In this document: positions 48,274-57,076 of the stretch, piece by piece
Numbering within the stretch: position 1 is the first letter of the stretch
Layout of the letters: each line of letters starts with the position of its first letter
Assembly: GCA_964404765.1 (NCBI GenBank)
Contig: CAYOLL010000015.1
Location: 1-60,038, forward strand
Origin: CAYOLL01 sp964404765 [NCBI: uncultured Gemmatimonadota bacterium]
GTDB lineage: Bacteria > 4572-55
Reading direction: 5' to 3'
DNA length: 60,038 nucleotides
Notes under the pieces: model-generated
Database searches by the model: none
Told to the model about the DNA's origin: nothing
Seen by the model: the letters and a program-made list of their open reading frames with translations, nothing else
Translations under genes and position numbers: made by a program

Positions 48274-49581
48274 ATGAAGCGTTTCTTTTTAACCCTGTTG
48301 ATTCTATGCAATTTGAATCTGGAAGCCCGCGCCTTTTGCGGCTTCTACGTGGCCCGCGGCGACGCCAAATTGTTCAACAAAGCCTCGCAGGTCGTGTTGG
48401 TCCGTGACGGCAACCGCACCGTGTTGACGATGGCCAGCGATTACCAGGGCGAACTGCACGAATTTGCCATGGTGATTCCCGTGCCTACGTTTATCGCGCG
48501 GGAGCAGATTCATGTTGTCGATGGAGCTATTATCGAGCGCTTGGATGCCTACACCGCGCCGCGATTGGTGGAGTATCCTGATGATAATCCATGCGCGCCA
48601 CAGGTTAAATATCTGGAGATACCGGATGGTGGCGGCTATTACAAGCCGCCCGAAAAAGCTCTCGGCGTGACGGTGGAAGCGCAGTATACCGTCGGCGAGT
48701 ACGACATCCTGATTTTATCGGCCAAAGAAAGCGGCGGCCTGGAAATCTGGCTCAAGGAAAACGGCTACAAAATCCCCAAAGGCGCGGCAGCGGTTTTGGG
48801 CAGCTACATCAAGCAGAACATGCGCTTCTTTGTGGCCAAAGTCAACCTGAAGGAGCAATCCAAACTGGGCTTTTCCTTTTTACGGCCGCTGCAAGTGGCC
48901 TACGAAACGCCCAAATTCATGCTGCCCATCCGATTGGGTACGGTCAACGCCAACGGCCCGCAGGAGCTGTTCATCTACACCCTGACCCGCACCGGCCGCG
49001 TGGAAACGACCAACTATCGCCCGGTCAAGCTGCCCAGCGATATCGACATTCCCGTTTATATCAAGAGCGACTTTGCCAATTTCTACAAAGCCATGTTCGA
49101 CCATCAGGTGCAAGAGCAGGGCATGACCACTGTCTTTACCGAATACGCCTGGGATATGAACTGGTGCGATCCGTGCGCCGCCGATCCGCTAAGTCATAAA
49201 GAGCTACTGGATTTGGGTGTATTTTGGATTAATCGCTCGACAGAAGAAAATTATAATATGGTACAAGTAGACGTTTCTGTGACGCGCCTGCATGTGCGCT
49301 ACGATGCCGAACATTTTCCGGAAGATTTGGTTTTTCAGGCGACGGGCGACCGGCAGAACTTTCAAGGCCGCTACATTTTGCGCCAGCCCTGGCAAGGCGA
49401 CGCCGATTGTGAGGCTGCCCGCGAATATCGCAAGCAATTGCGCGAACGCATGAAGCAGGAAGCCCAAAACCTGGCCGATCTGACCGGCTGGAAAATCGAG
49501 GACATCTCCAAAAAGATGAATCTGCCTGCCGCCGGTTCCGAAGGCGAAAAGAAGTGGTGGCAGAAGATGTGGAAGAATTAG
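48274..49581 (+). CDS. DUF2330 protein, tandem copy 2
   Basis: 435 aa, a close paralogue of the preceding gene, 29 bases downstream. The signal peptide (MKRFFLTLLILCNLNLEARA) and the segment after DDNPCAP (PQVKYLEIPDGGGYY) differ from copy 1, as does a stretch near LGVFWINRSTEEN. The remainder is close to identical, including a 137-base stretch with no mismatch (48727-48863 versus 47387-47523). CGGAGGTTCCCCG precedes the ATG. Two proteins with shared cores and different surface loops could form a pair or serve different partners; this is inference. Confidence 0.85.
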   Translation: MKRFFLTLLILCNLNLEARAFCGFYVARGDAKLFNKASQVVLVRDGNRTVLTMASDYQGELHEFAMVIPVPTFIAREQIHVVDGAIIERLDAYTAPRLVEYPDDNPCAPQVKYLEIPDGGGYYKPPEKALGVTVEAQYTVGEYDILILSAKESGGLEIWLKENGYKIPKGAAAVLGSYIKQNMRFFVAKVNLKEQSKLGFSFLRPLQVAYETPKFMLPIRLGTVNANGPQELFIYTLTRTGRVETTNYRPVKLPSDIDIPVYIKSDFANFYKAMFDHQVQEQGMTTVFTEYAWDMNWCDPCAADPLSHKELLDLGVFWINRSTEENYNMVQVDVSVTRLHVRYDAEHFPEDLVFQATGDRQNFQGRYILRQPWQGDADCEAAREYRKQLRERMKQEAQNLADLTGWKIEDISKKMNLPAAGSEGEKKWWQKMWKN

Positions 49582-49610
49582 GCTAAAAATTTGCCTGCTA
49601 TATACATCTC

Positions 49611-49790
49611 AACATTTGCGCTGCGCACGAGAATCTTTACCGCAAAGTTTCCTCGTTCCGAAGTTGCACTTGGGAACGTAATTATTCGCAAAGCTACACT
49701 TTGCAATTTATTTCATAGCTTAGCGTTACAACACTTTCGAAATACAATTTCGGTTGCAGCGACGCTCCCAAGTGCAACTTGGGAATGAGG
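49611..49790. repeat. Palindromic element downstream of the DUF2330 genes
   Basis: It opens with the 24-nt word shared with 40071-40094. Arms 49651-49679 and 49762-49790 are inverted, 26 of 29 matching, around AAGTTGCACTTGGG, a repeat seen in many unrelated genomes. Between them lie small hairpins GCAAAG/CTTTGC and CGAAAT/ATTTCG. No gene is present between 49582 and 49884. Confidence 0.65.
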
Positions 49791-49884
49791 TAAAACCAAT
49801 GTGCCGATCAGGGCAATTTTCATTCGTTTTGACTTTCAACCAAAGATTTAAAAACAGAGTAAGTATATTGGATTCACGCGGAGT

Positions 49885-51399
49885 CTATCGTATTAGCATC
49901 ATTTTTCCAGTCGCTATTTTTTGCCCGGCCTGCAAACGATAGAGATAGACTCCGCTGCTCAGCGGTTTTCCGGCGTCATTTATTCCGTTCCAGCTAACGG
50001 TATGTACATCGGAGTCGCACGGCTCGCTGAGCAGGCTTCTTACGAGTTGCCCGGCCGAATTATAGATGCGAAGCGTCACGGCTTGCAGTGACATTGGCTG
50101 CGAATTGGGCAGGGTGAAGGCAACAGTCGTCGCATCCGTGAAAGGATTCGGATAATTCCGCGCAAGCCATTGGTCGGATAGGGCTTGATCCGCGTCCGTA
50201 TCTTCAACCGCCAAACGGGTTGAGTCCGGTCCATCATAAACAATGAAATACCTGTTGCCGACAGCTTCTGTCCACACGATCCCGCCGTACGGATCATGAA
50301 TTTGGGCGGGACTGTACGAAGCCATGCCGGGCGTTTGGCTTATGTTGACAAGGGGATCAATTTTTCCTTCAGACGCATCGAAAATAACTGAAACAATTTC
50401 GCCGCCCTCCTGCCAGACAATGCGATATTTTTTATCAGTCAGGCAGGCGATGGTTGCGCAATCCGATGGAATGCCCGGCGTGTTGCTGATATTCAGTTTC
50501 CAGCCCTCCTGCTGAGGGATGCCGAAGAAAACTTCGCGATCAACAATAGTTCCCGAAATTGGCTGCCCGATAAAGACAATGCCACGGTCGAGCGGCCACC
50601 CATTCACGTTGTTGGGATAACTGTAGGATGGAAACATCTCATGTGCGCTTGTGTCATCATAAGCAGGGTAAACATCGCTGACATGCGGGGTTGAAGCGAA
50701 CCCAAAGATGTCATGCTGTTGTCCGTTTAGAATCTGAATCAACATGAAGCTCTCCGCCCAACCCGGGCCATGGATGTCAGCCGGCGTAGAGAAGGCATAC
50801 ATGTAGGTGAGAAGCTCTAACTGCGGATTAACGACCTGTGGATACCAATTCCAATTACGAATGGAGAAATAAGGAGGATGGAGTCGGTTCTGAAATATCC
50901 AGCAAAATGAGGGCGATAAAAGATAGACGCTACCGCTATTATTCACATAATCCTGTGACATGACCACGACGCCCATCGTACCTTCAGGGCTCTGGGTGTT
51001 AATAATGATCTCGTGTTCCGACCAATTTTCGTAAACGCCTTTACGGCAGCGAAGATGTTGCGCCGTGTTCCCTTCCGTCCAAGTCACATATAGCGTGTCG
51101 TTCAAATCCATTTCCAATGCCGGATATTCGGAAGTTGCCCCGGCAGTGTTGCTCAGATTGAGCCCGGCACGCCAGGTCAGGCCATGATCGGTGGAATAAG
51201 CGTAAAAGATGTCTTTGTAGCCTAAATCGTCGTCAGCGGTGTATATCAGATGCAAATTACGGTTTGAATCCCGGATGATCTTTTTGACATTCGGTCCCCA
51301 CGTGGCGGACGAATCCGTGGTCGTCGCCACGATATGATAAGCCTGCGCGACGTTGTTCATTAGCCACAGGATCGCAAAAAATTGCAGTAATTTTTTCAT
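49885..51399 (-). CDS. Secreted BNR-like protein with C-terminal FlgD-like sorting domain
   Basis: 504 aa from an ATG with GGAGACCGGTT before it, then a signal peptide (MKKLLQFFAILWLMNNVAQA). The body has BNR/Asp-box-like repeats, for example YSTDHGLTWRAGLNLSNT, and short blocks with conserved VTWTEG / IVWQEG / IVWTEA strands, so a beta-propeller is likely. The C-terminus (about 415-504) is a FlgD-like Ig/type IX-type sorting domain: ARNYPNPFTDATTVAFTLPN, then YNSAGQLVRSL, WNGINDAGKPLSSGVYLYRL and KMMLIR. It is therefore probably exported by a PorV-dependent route (inference). Enzymatic sialidase activity cannot be claimed: no catalytic set was recognised. Confidence 0.8.
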   Translation of the reverse strand: MKKLLQFFAILWLMNNVAQAYHIVATTTDSSATWGPNVKKIIRDSNRNLHLIYTADDDLGYKDIFYAYSTDHGLTWRAGLNLSNTAGATSEYPALEMDLNDTLYVTWTEGNTAQHLRCRKGVYENWSEHEIIINTQSPEGTMGVVVMSQDYVNNSGSVYLLSPSFCWIFQNRLHPPYFSIRNWNWYPQVVNPQLELLTYMYAFSTPADIHGPGWAESFMLIQILNGQQHDIFGFASTPHVSDVYPAYDDTSAHEMFPSYSYPNNVNGWPLDRGIVFIGQPISGTIVDREVFFGIPQQEGWKLNISNTPGIPSDCATIACLTDKKYRIVWQEGGEIVSVIFDASEGKIDPLVNISQTPGMASYSPAQIHDPYGGIVWTEAVGNRYFIVYDGPDSTRLAVEDTDADQALSDQWLARNYPNPFTDATTVAFTLPNSQPMSLQAVTLRIYNSAGQLVRSLLSEPCDSDVHTVSWNGINDAGKPLSSGVYLYRLQAGQKIATGKMMLIR

Positions 51400-51429
51400 A
51401 ACCGGTCTCCATTTTGCGAACAATTGCAA

Positions 51430-51490
51430 GCCTGAATTATTCATCAACCCGGTGTTTTCAAGCTACAACTTCGTGGTGAATAATTCAGGC
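51430..51490. repeat. 14-bp inverted repeat between two minus-strand genes
   Basis: GCCTGAATTATTCA (51430-51443) and its exact complement (51477-51490) flank 33 bases. Part of it (51469-51489) matches 39907-39927. It follows the oligopeptidase gene and may act as a weak terminator, but there is no T-run. Confidence 0.65.
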
Positions 51491-51514
51491 TAATCTAATA
51501 TTTGGAGAATCTGA

Positions 51515-53317
51515 TCACAGTTGTTTTTTAGCCAGCTCCACAAATGGCCCGACCGCTGACAGGACTTGATGCACGGCTTTACGCCAGAAATCGGGTTGGC
51601 TAATGTCCACGCCCAGATGCTTGCGCGCGACCTCTTCACAGGTCAAACGGCCGGTGTCGCGCAGCAAGGCAATGTAACCATCAGCAAATCCACCCGACAT
51701 GGACTGCGCATGGTGATAAATGCCGTTGCTGAATAAAAAGCCAAAGGTGTACGGAAAATTGTAGAACGGTTCATCGGCAAAGTAAAAATGGTGCTTGGAC
51801 GCCCAGAACAAGGGATGCAGTCCCTTCTCGTCCAGCAAATTGCAATAAGCTTTTTTCTGGGCCGCAGCCATGATCTGATTCAGTCGATCCGGGTCAACAA
51901 AGCCGGCCTTGCGCGCCTCGTAAAAATCCAACTCGAACAAATAACGGGCTTTGAGATTCATAAAAAAGCTGACCGCGCTGGACAGCTTGGAATCCAGCAA
52001 GAACAGCTTTTCGGCATCCGACTGTGCTACGCTAAGCGCGCCGCTGTCCACCACCGTCTCGTTAAACGTGCTGGCTGTTTCGGCTAAGGTCATGGGATAG
52101 ACCTGGCTGAAAAATGGCAGATCGCGCATGACCCAGCTATGATAAGAATGGCCCAGTTCGTGGGCCAGCGTAGACAGATTGTCGAACGTGCCGGTAAAAG
52201 TCATAAAAACGCGGGTGACATCATGGGTCGGAAAGCCGGTGCTATAAGCGCCGGCACGCTTGTTGGAGCGGTCTTCAGCCTCAATCCAGCGCTGCTCGAT
52301 GGCCATGCGGGCAAACGCGGACAAATCCGGGCCAAATGTTGCCAACTGATCGATGACGAGGTCACAGGCCTGATCGTAGGTAAAGGTGCGGTCAGACGTG
52401 CCCACCGGCGCAGTTATATCAAACCAGGACAGTTTATCAACACCCAGCAGTTTGGCTTTATATTCAAAATATGGAGCCAGCCCGGAATTTTCCTCACCAA
52501 TAACCTGCCACATGGTTTCGATGGTTTGCCGCGAAACGCGGTTGATCTGCAGCGCCTCTTCCACAATCCAATCCCAGCCGCGATGCCGGTACATGGTTTG
52601 GCGAAAACCGGCTAAGTGATTCAAGGCCATGGCTGTTTCCTGCTTGACCGTTTCCCAGCAGGCTTCCAGCTTTTCAAAGGCTGATTGTCGCACGGCGCGA
52701 TCCGGATGCGACATTTTGCTGCTCAATTGTCCCATGGACAGTTCCACGATTTTCCCGTCCAACGCCATTGACGCCTTCAATTTGCCGGCCATGCGTTCAT
52801 ACAGGCGGGCCCAGCCGCGATAACCGTCGCCGGCCAATTCCTGTGTCAGCGCTTCCTTATCGGGACTCATTTTTTGACGGGCGCAGTCGCGGGCATGATT
52901 CAGATGAAAGGCGACCGGGCTCAGTTGCGGATCGGCTAACAAATCCTGCCAGGCCGCGTCCGGCTGCAGACCGTAGAGCGCTTCCAGCCGGGCTTTCCAG
53001 ACTTTAACTTGTGTATCCAATTCGCTGCAGGCCGTGTAGACGGCATACGCCTTTTCGTCATTGGAATCCTGCGAGATCAGGCAATAGCCAAACGACATTG
53101 CCGAATAGGTTTTGGCGTCAATGGCCTGAAACAGCAGGATGCTTTCCAGCCACAACGCGCGGGACGCCGGGTGCAAACCTTTTTCGAACGCCGGCCACTT
53201 CGCCTCCAAAATCTTCAGATCGGCCTGAACATCGTCCAAAAGCCGCCGGAAAGCCGCCGAATCGCTGCCGCCGCTGAACAGATTATCTAAGTTCCAGTTT
53301 TCTTGATACTTACCCAT
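51515..53317 (-). CDS. pepF: M3-family oligoendopeptidase F
   Basis: 600 aa, the usual length. Zinc metallopeptidase that cleaves oligopeptides of about 7-17 residues in the cytoplasm (family knowledge). The catalytic motif HELGH is at about residue 385 (LAHELGHSYHSW), followed by the ETASTFNE stretch that supplies the third ligand. The C-terminal YTFGFLFSNGIY region is typical. No signal peptide. The start at MGKYQENW is chosen for GAGGAG upstream; five codons of an earlier in-frame TTG start were dropped. It is transcribed away from the small membrane-protein gene. The clostridial (YfmJ-like) subtype versus PepF proper cannot be separated here. Confidence 0.93.
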   Translation of the reverse strand: MGKYQENWNLDNLFSGGSDSAAFRRLLDDVQADLKILEAKWPAFEKGLHPASRALWLESILLFQAIDAKTYSAMSFGYCLISQDSNDEKAYAVYTACSELDTQVKVWKARLEALYGLQPDAAWQDLLADPQLSPVAFHLNHARDCARQKMSPDKEALTQELAGDGYRGWARLYERMAGKLKASMALDGKIVELSMGQLSSKMSHPDRAVRQSAFEKLEACWETVKQETAMALNHLAGFRQTMYRHRGWDWIVEEALQINRVSRQTIETMWQVIGEENSGLAPYFEYKAKLLGVDKLSWFDITAPVGTSDRTFTYDQACDLVIDQLATFGPDLSAFARMAIEQRWIEAEDRSNKRAGAYSTGFPTHDVTRVFMTFTGTFDNLSTLAHELGHSYHSWVMRDLPFFSQVYPMTLAETASTFNETVVDSGALSVAQSDAEKLFLLDSKLSSAVSFFMNLKARYLFELDFYEARKAGFVDPDRLNQIMAAAQKKAYCNLLDEKGLHPLFWASKHHFYFADEPFYNFPYTFGFLFSNGIYHHAQSMSGGFADGYIALLRDTGRLTCEEVARKHLGVDISQPDFWRKAVHQVLSAVGPFVELAKKQL

Positions 53318-53526
53318 AGTTAAGCTCCTCAATGTAAAATCGTTGAATCACCGGCGGATCATCCGTCGGCAAAAATTTATTGCTGATTGGCAATACTGTT
53401 CAAAATTAACGCCGATTGTTATTTCCGCCATAAAAAACATTTAACACCGGTAAATTTAGTCCGTCTTTTATTTGTCACGAGAATGACCATTTTTGCAACG
53501 ACAAGCGTCTTCCCAGAGGAGTTTTT

Positions 53527-53637
53527 ATGCAACATCATGTGGACGGAATTCAACTATATCAGACGGCGGTGGCCATAACCTTTTTGCTGTTTACGCTGGC
53601 GCAGCTTACGTTCTTTTGGTTGCAATACTTCCATTAA
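53527..53637 (+). CDS. 36-aa single-pass membrane protein
   Basis: Begins MQHHVDGIQLYQTAVAITFL and continues as a hydrophobic helix to a short aromatic end (WLQYFH). AGAGGAG sits six bases before the ATG, and a terminator follows at 53682-53715, so the frame is framed like a real short gene. No family is recognised. It lies between pepF (divergent) and the SPFH gene. A small subunit or membrane-stress protein is possible; function cannot be assigned. Confidence 0.6.
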   Translation: MQHHVDGIQLYQTAVAITFLLFTLAQLTFFWLQYFH

Positions 53638-53681
53638 TTCTATCGGAAAAACACGTTTTGCTACCCTGTTTTTTCGTGCTT

Positions 53682-53715
53682 AAAGCGCTGTCGGAAATCA
53701 TCCGGCGGCGCTTTT
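53682..53715 (+). terminator. Rho-independent terminator after the 36-aa gene
   Basis: AAAGCGCTGTCGG pairs with CCGGCGGCGCTTT (G-U pairs allowed) around AAATCAT, followed by T-rich TTTGCGTTTT. It stops transcription before the SPFH gene, which must then have its own promoter in 53716-53837. Confidence 0.7.
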
Positions 53716-53837
53716 GCGTTTTAAAGCTGTTAATCCGGCTTGACGGCCTGCTTGTTTTACGTATCTTTAAATTGTAAGATTGTAATTTCAGTTGTTGGTA
53801 TCGTTCTTCTTTACTTTTTTAACCCGGAGGCTGTTTT

Positions 53838-55079
53838 ATGAATCCAAGATTGCAAGCAATGTTCCCTCTTTTGCCAAAAATCATTAGCGTGATTATTGGC
53901 CTGTTCCTGCTCTTTGCCATGATGGGCTGGGTATTTGTTGATGTGGACGCCGGTCAGATTGTGGTGATTCAGGACTTATTTGACGGCGAGCTGCATTTTT
54001 ACAACTCACCCGGCTTTAAACCGCGTATGTTCGGCTATGTGACCGAGTATCGCAAATCGTTTCAGTTCTGGTTCTCCAGCACATCGGATCAGGGTATGGG
54101 ATACGATCAATCCATTAAAGTGCGTTTTAACGACGGCGGGCATGCCCAGATCAGCGGTTCAGTGCGCATTGATTTACCGCTGGACCCGGCCAAGATGACC
54201 GAAATCCATACCACATACCGCTCCCAACACGCCATCGAGCAGGAACTGATCCGAACGGTCATCGAGAAGTCCATTTATATGACCGGCCCGCTCATGTCGT
54301 CCAAAGAAAGCTATGCCGACCGCCGCAACGAGTTGATCAACTTTATCGAAGATCAGGCCATGTTCGGCGTTTACGAAACCACCCCCATCGAAACCAAAAC
54401 CATCGATCCCATGACCGGCGCGGAAAAAACCGTGACCATGGTGCAAATCGCCCGCGACAGCACCGGCATGCCGGCCCGGCAGGAAGAGGCTTCGCCGATG
54501 CAGCGCTTTGGGGTCAAGATGTTTAATTTGTCCATCAACTCGATTGATTATGACAATGTCGTGGCCAATCAAATTGTGACCCAACAACAGGCGATTATGG
54601 AAGTGCAAACGGCCATGGCCGAAGCCAAAAAAGCCGAGCAAGCGGCGATCACCGCCGAAAAAACGGGTCAGGCTCTGGCTGCGCAAGCCAAGTGGGAACA
54701 GGAAGTGATCAAGGCCAAAGCCGTGGTGCAGGGCGAGCAGCAATTGGAAGTCGCCCGCTTAGAACGACAGGCATCTGAAGAGCAAAAGCAACGGGAAATC
54801 CTGCTCGGTCAAGGCGAAGCTGAGCGTAAGCGTTTAACGATGAGCGCCGACGGGGCTCTGCGTCAAAAATTAGACGCCTGGATCGAAGTCAACAAAGCCT
54901 ACGCCGACGCCATCGCCAAATATCCCGGCAATTGGGTGCCGCAAGTGGTGATGGGCGACGCCAATGGTAAAGCCGGCTCCGGAGCCGATCAAATGATTCA
55001 GTTGTTGATGAGCAAGACGGCGCGGGATTTGTCGCTGGATTTGTCCGTGCCAAAAGGGGCTACTTCTGACGGGAAGTGA
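53838..55079 (+). CDS. SPFH/band 7 membrane protein
   Basis: 413 aa. A hydrophobic anchor lies at about residues 13-33 (IISVIIGLFLLFAMMGWVFV), then the SPFH domain (about 35-250, VDAGQIVVIQDLFDGELHFY...), then an Ala/Glu/Gln/Lys-rich helix (about 255-340) that oligomerises in flotillin and stomatin relatives. The C-terminal part (AIAKYPGNWVPQVVMG) is family-like. SPFH proteins organise membrane microdomains and attach to proteases or transporters (family knowledge). CCGGAGG lies seven bases before the ATG. The partner NfeD-type gene often seen with flotillins is absent. Confidence 0.88.
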   Translation: MNPRLQAMFPLLPKIISVIIGLFLLFAMMGWVFVDVDAGQIVVIQDLFDGELHFYNSPGFKPRMFGYVTEYRKSFQFWFSSTSDQGMGYDQSIKVRFNDGGHAQISGSVRIDLPLDPAKMTEIHTTYRSQHAIEQELIRTVIEKSIYMTGPLMSSKESYADRRNELINFIEDQAMFGVYETTPIETKTIDPMTGAEKTVTMVQIARDSTGMPARQEEASPMQRFGVKMFNLSINSIDYDNVVANQIVTQQQAIMEVQTAMAEAKKAEQAAITAEKTGQALAAQAKWEQEVIKAKAVVQGEQQLEVARLERQASEEQKQREILLGQGEAERKRLTMSADGALRQKLDAWIEVNKAYADAIAKYPGNWVPQVVMGDANGKAGSGADQMIQLLMSKTARDLSLDLSVPKGATSDGK

Positions 55080-55147
55080 TACGCGGCGTGAAAATGCCTG
55101 CTTCTATCCGGGTGACAAATTTTGCATTTGAAACACAGTGTCATTCC

Positions 55148-55343
55148 GGAAGAATCTTCCTGAAAAATAGCGTAACTTCTCAAAAAATGCCGGTTAGAGA
55201 TGCCATCTTTAAATGGGAAATGTCTATTTTACAAGCACCGATGCATTTATAAAGATGGCATCTCTTCCGTTTTTACCAACGGTTATTGAGAATTGAGAAG
55301 TTACAAAATAGCGCCCCGCTAAATTTCAAGAAGATTCCCGGCA
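55148..55343. repeat. REP-like hairpin, interrupted
   Basis: Arms CCGGAAGAATCTTCCTGAAA (55148-55167) and the complementary stretch 55326-55343, plus the loop-proximal AATAGCG/CGCTA, form one long hairpin when 55174-55306 and one copy of the 8-bp duplication are removed. It is a dispersed palindromic repeat that acted as the insertion target. Confidence 0.65.
55174..55306. mobile_element. 133-bp MITE-like element with 8-bp target duplication
   Basis: Terminal inverted repeats GTAACTTCTCAA (55174-55185) and its exact complement (55295-55306), flanked by direct AAAATAGC (55166-55173 and 55307-55314). The interior is a second inverted repeat, AGAGATGCCATCTTT (from 55198) and its complement (to 55266). 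It has no reading frame, so it would depend on a transposase elsewhere. Confidence 0.78.
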
Positions 55344-55386
55344 TCCTTCAATTTCCAGTTTCCAGGTTCGGTCTGCGAGGTTACAT

Positions 55387-57027
55387 ATGCATGGGTTAAT
55401 TTTTGATATCGGTCTCGTTGTTATCATCGCCACGGTTGTCGGCGTCGTGATGTATCGGCTTAAACAGCCGATTATTTTGGGCTATCTGTTGGTCGGGATC
55501 ATCGTCGGCCCGGAAATCGGGCCGCAGTTGATCTCAGACCCGGAACATGTCGAAACCATTTCCGAAATCGGCCTCATTCTGCTCCTTTTTATTATCGGTC
55601 TGGAGCTAAACCTGCCCTCCTTGATCCATTCCGGCAAGCAATTGCTGGTGACCGGCATCGGGCAGTTCATTTTATGCGTCGGTTTCGGCTTGCTTATCTT
55701 TCCGCTGACCGAATTTAATCAGCCCTTGGAAATTCTTTATTTTTCACTCTTATGCGCGTTGAGCAGCACTGCCATCGTCATTAAATCGCTCAACGATAAA
55801 TTCGAGATGGAAACGCTGCACGGCAAAGTCTCGGTCGGCGTTCTCATTGTTCAGGATTTGTGGGCCATTTTGATTCTGGCTTTTCAACCAAACTTTAATT
55901 CCTTCCAGCCGTCTATTGTTTTGATCGCCTTGCTGAAAGGCATCCTGCTGATTTCCGCCGGGTTTTTACTGAGCCGTTTCGTGCTTAAACCGGTTTTTGA
56001 AAAAATTTACCGGTCGCCGGAAATGGTAGTCTCCACATCCATCGGCTGGTGCGCATTTATGGCTTTTAGCGCCGCCTGGCTGGGCATGTCCAAAGAAATG
56101 GGCGCGTTGATTGCCGGCGTATCCATTGCTTCGTTTCCGTACAGCATTCACGTTACGGCCAAGACCTTGCCCCTGCGCGATTTTTTCCTGACGCTATTTT
56201 TTGTTTCGCTGGGGATGCGCATTGTTTTTCCGGAAGTCGATATTATCCTGCGCAGTTTGGGCGTGGCCGCTTTTATCGGCATCACCCGTATGCTCAGCAT
56301 TGTTCCGTTGATTTTGGCTACCGGCGGCGGCTTGCGCACCGGGGTCATCAGCGCACTGAATTTGTCTCAACTGAGTGAGTTTTCGCTGGTCGTGGCGGCT
56401 ATCGGCGTCGATTTGGCGCATATTCATGAGGATATATTTTCCATCTTGATTTATACGATGGCCATCACGTCGATTATCTCCTCCTATTTCATCCAATATA
56501 ATTACCAGATTTTTCATCAGTTGGAGCGGTTTTTAGGCCGTATCGGCCTGAAGCTGCAGCACATTCCGCCGGAAAAGTTAATCTCCGAGCAAAGCTATCC
56601 TGTTATTTTGCTCGGTTGCCATCGCGGCGCAAAATCCCTGCTGCATTCCGTTCAGGACAAATTCCCGCATCTGCTGAACCGCATTTTGGTGATCGACTTT
56701 AACCTGGAAGCGCTTAACGAGCTGGAAAAAATGGGCGTAGCCGGATTGTTTGGCGACATCAGCCATCTGGATACGCTGCAACACGCCCGAATCGAAGAAG
56801 CGCAGATTATTTTATCGACCATTCCGGATGTTCTGCTGAAAGGGACATCTAACCTGGAACTGGTCGAGCTGTGTCGTAATCTGGCGCCGCAAGCCATGGT
56901 CGTTGCCACAGCGGATTTCCCCGCCGAAGCCGAAGAACTGCGCAAGGCAGGAGCCCACGACGTGTTGCTCCCCTACGCCATGGTCGGTGAATTTATTGCG
57001 AATATGCTCGATAAAAAATTAGGATAA
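55387..57027 (+). CDS. CPA2-type cation:proton antiporter with NAD-binding regulatory domain
   Basis: 546 aa. About 12 membrane segments in residues 1-385 belong to the Na+/H+ or K+/H+ exchanger CPA2 (KefB/C-like) family: LILLLFIIGLELN, SSTAIVIKSL, VQDLWAILILA and SIASFPY are in the expected order. The C-terminal 145 residues form a TrkA-N/RCK_N Rossmann domain (VILLGCHRGAKSLL, then VIDFN, GDISHLDTLQHA). The nucleotide loop is GCHRG instead of the usual GxGxxG, so ligand binding may be altered. GAGG precedes the ATG. The ion is not predictable. The small lipoprotein and hpnE follow closely. Confidence 0.9.
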   Translation: MHGLIFDIGLVVIIATVVGVVMYRLKQPIILGYLLVGIIVGPEIGPQLISDPEHVETISEIGLILLLFIIGLELNLPSLIHSGKQLLVTGIGQFILCVGFGLLIFPLTEFNQPLEILYFSLLCALSSTAIVIKSLNDKFEMETLHGKVSVGVLIVQDLWAILILAFQPNFNSFQPSIVLIALLKGILLISAGFLLSRFVLKPVFEKIYRSPEMVVSTSIGWCAFMAFSAAWLGMSKEMGALIAGVSIASFPYSIHVTAKTLPLRDFFLTLFFVSLGMRIVFPEVDIILRSLGVAAFIGITRMLSIVPLILATGGGLRTGVISALNLSQLSEFSLVVAAIGVDLAHIHEDIFSILIYTMAITSIISSYFIQYNYQIFHQLERFLGRIGLKLQHIPPEKLISEQSYPVILLGCHRGAKSLLHSVQDKFPHLLNRILVIDFNLEALNELEKMGVAGLFGDISHLDTLQHARIEEAQIILSTIPDVLLKGTSNLELVELCRNLAPQAMVVATADFPAEAEELRKAGAHDVLLPYAMVGEFIANMLDKKLG

Positions 57028-57076
57028 TTCAATACCGCCCGGTCAAATTTTTGAAATCAAATCGGAGGTTATTTCT

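Noticed and set aside
49885-51399. Active sialidase
   Set aside because: Only Asp-box-like and propeller-type repeats are visible; the catalytic residues of sialidases were not recognised.
53387-53777. Two overlapping frames of 63 and 94 codons before the SPFH gene
   Set aside because: They lack ribosome sites, one runs through the terminator, and a 36-codon frame with good signals overlaps them.
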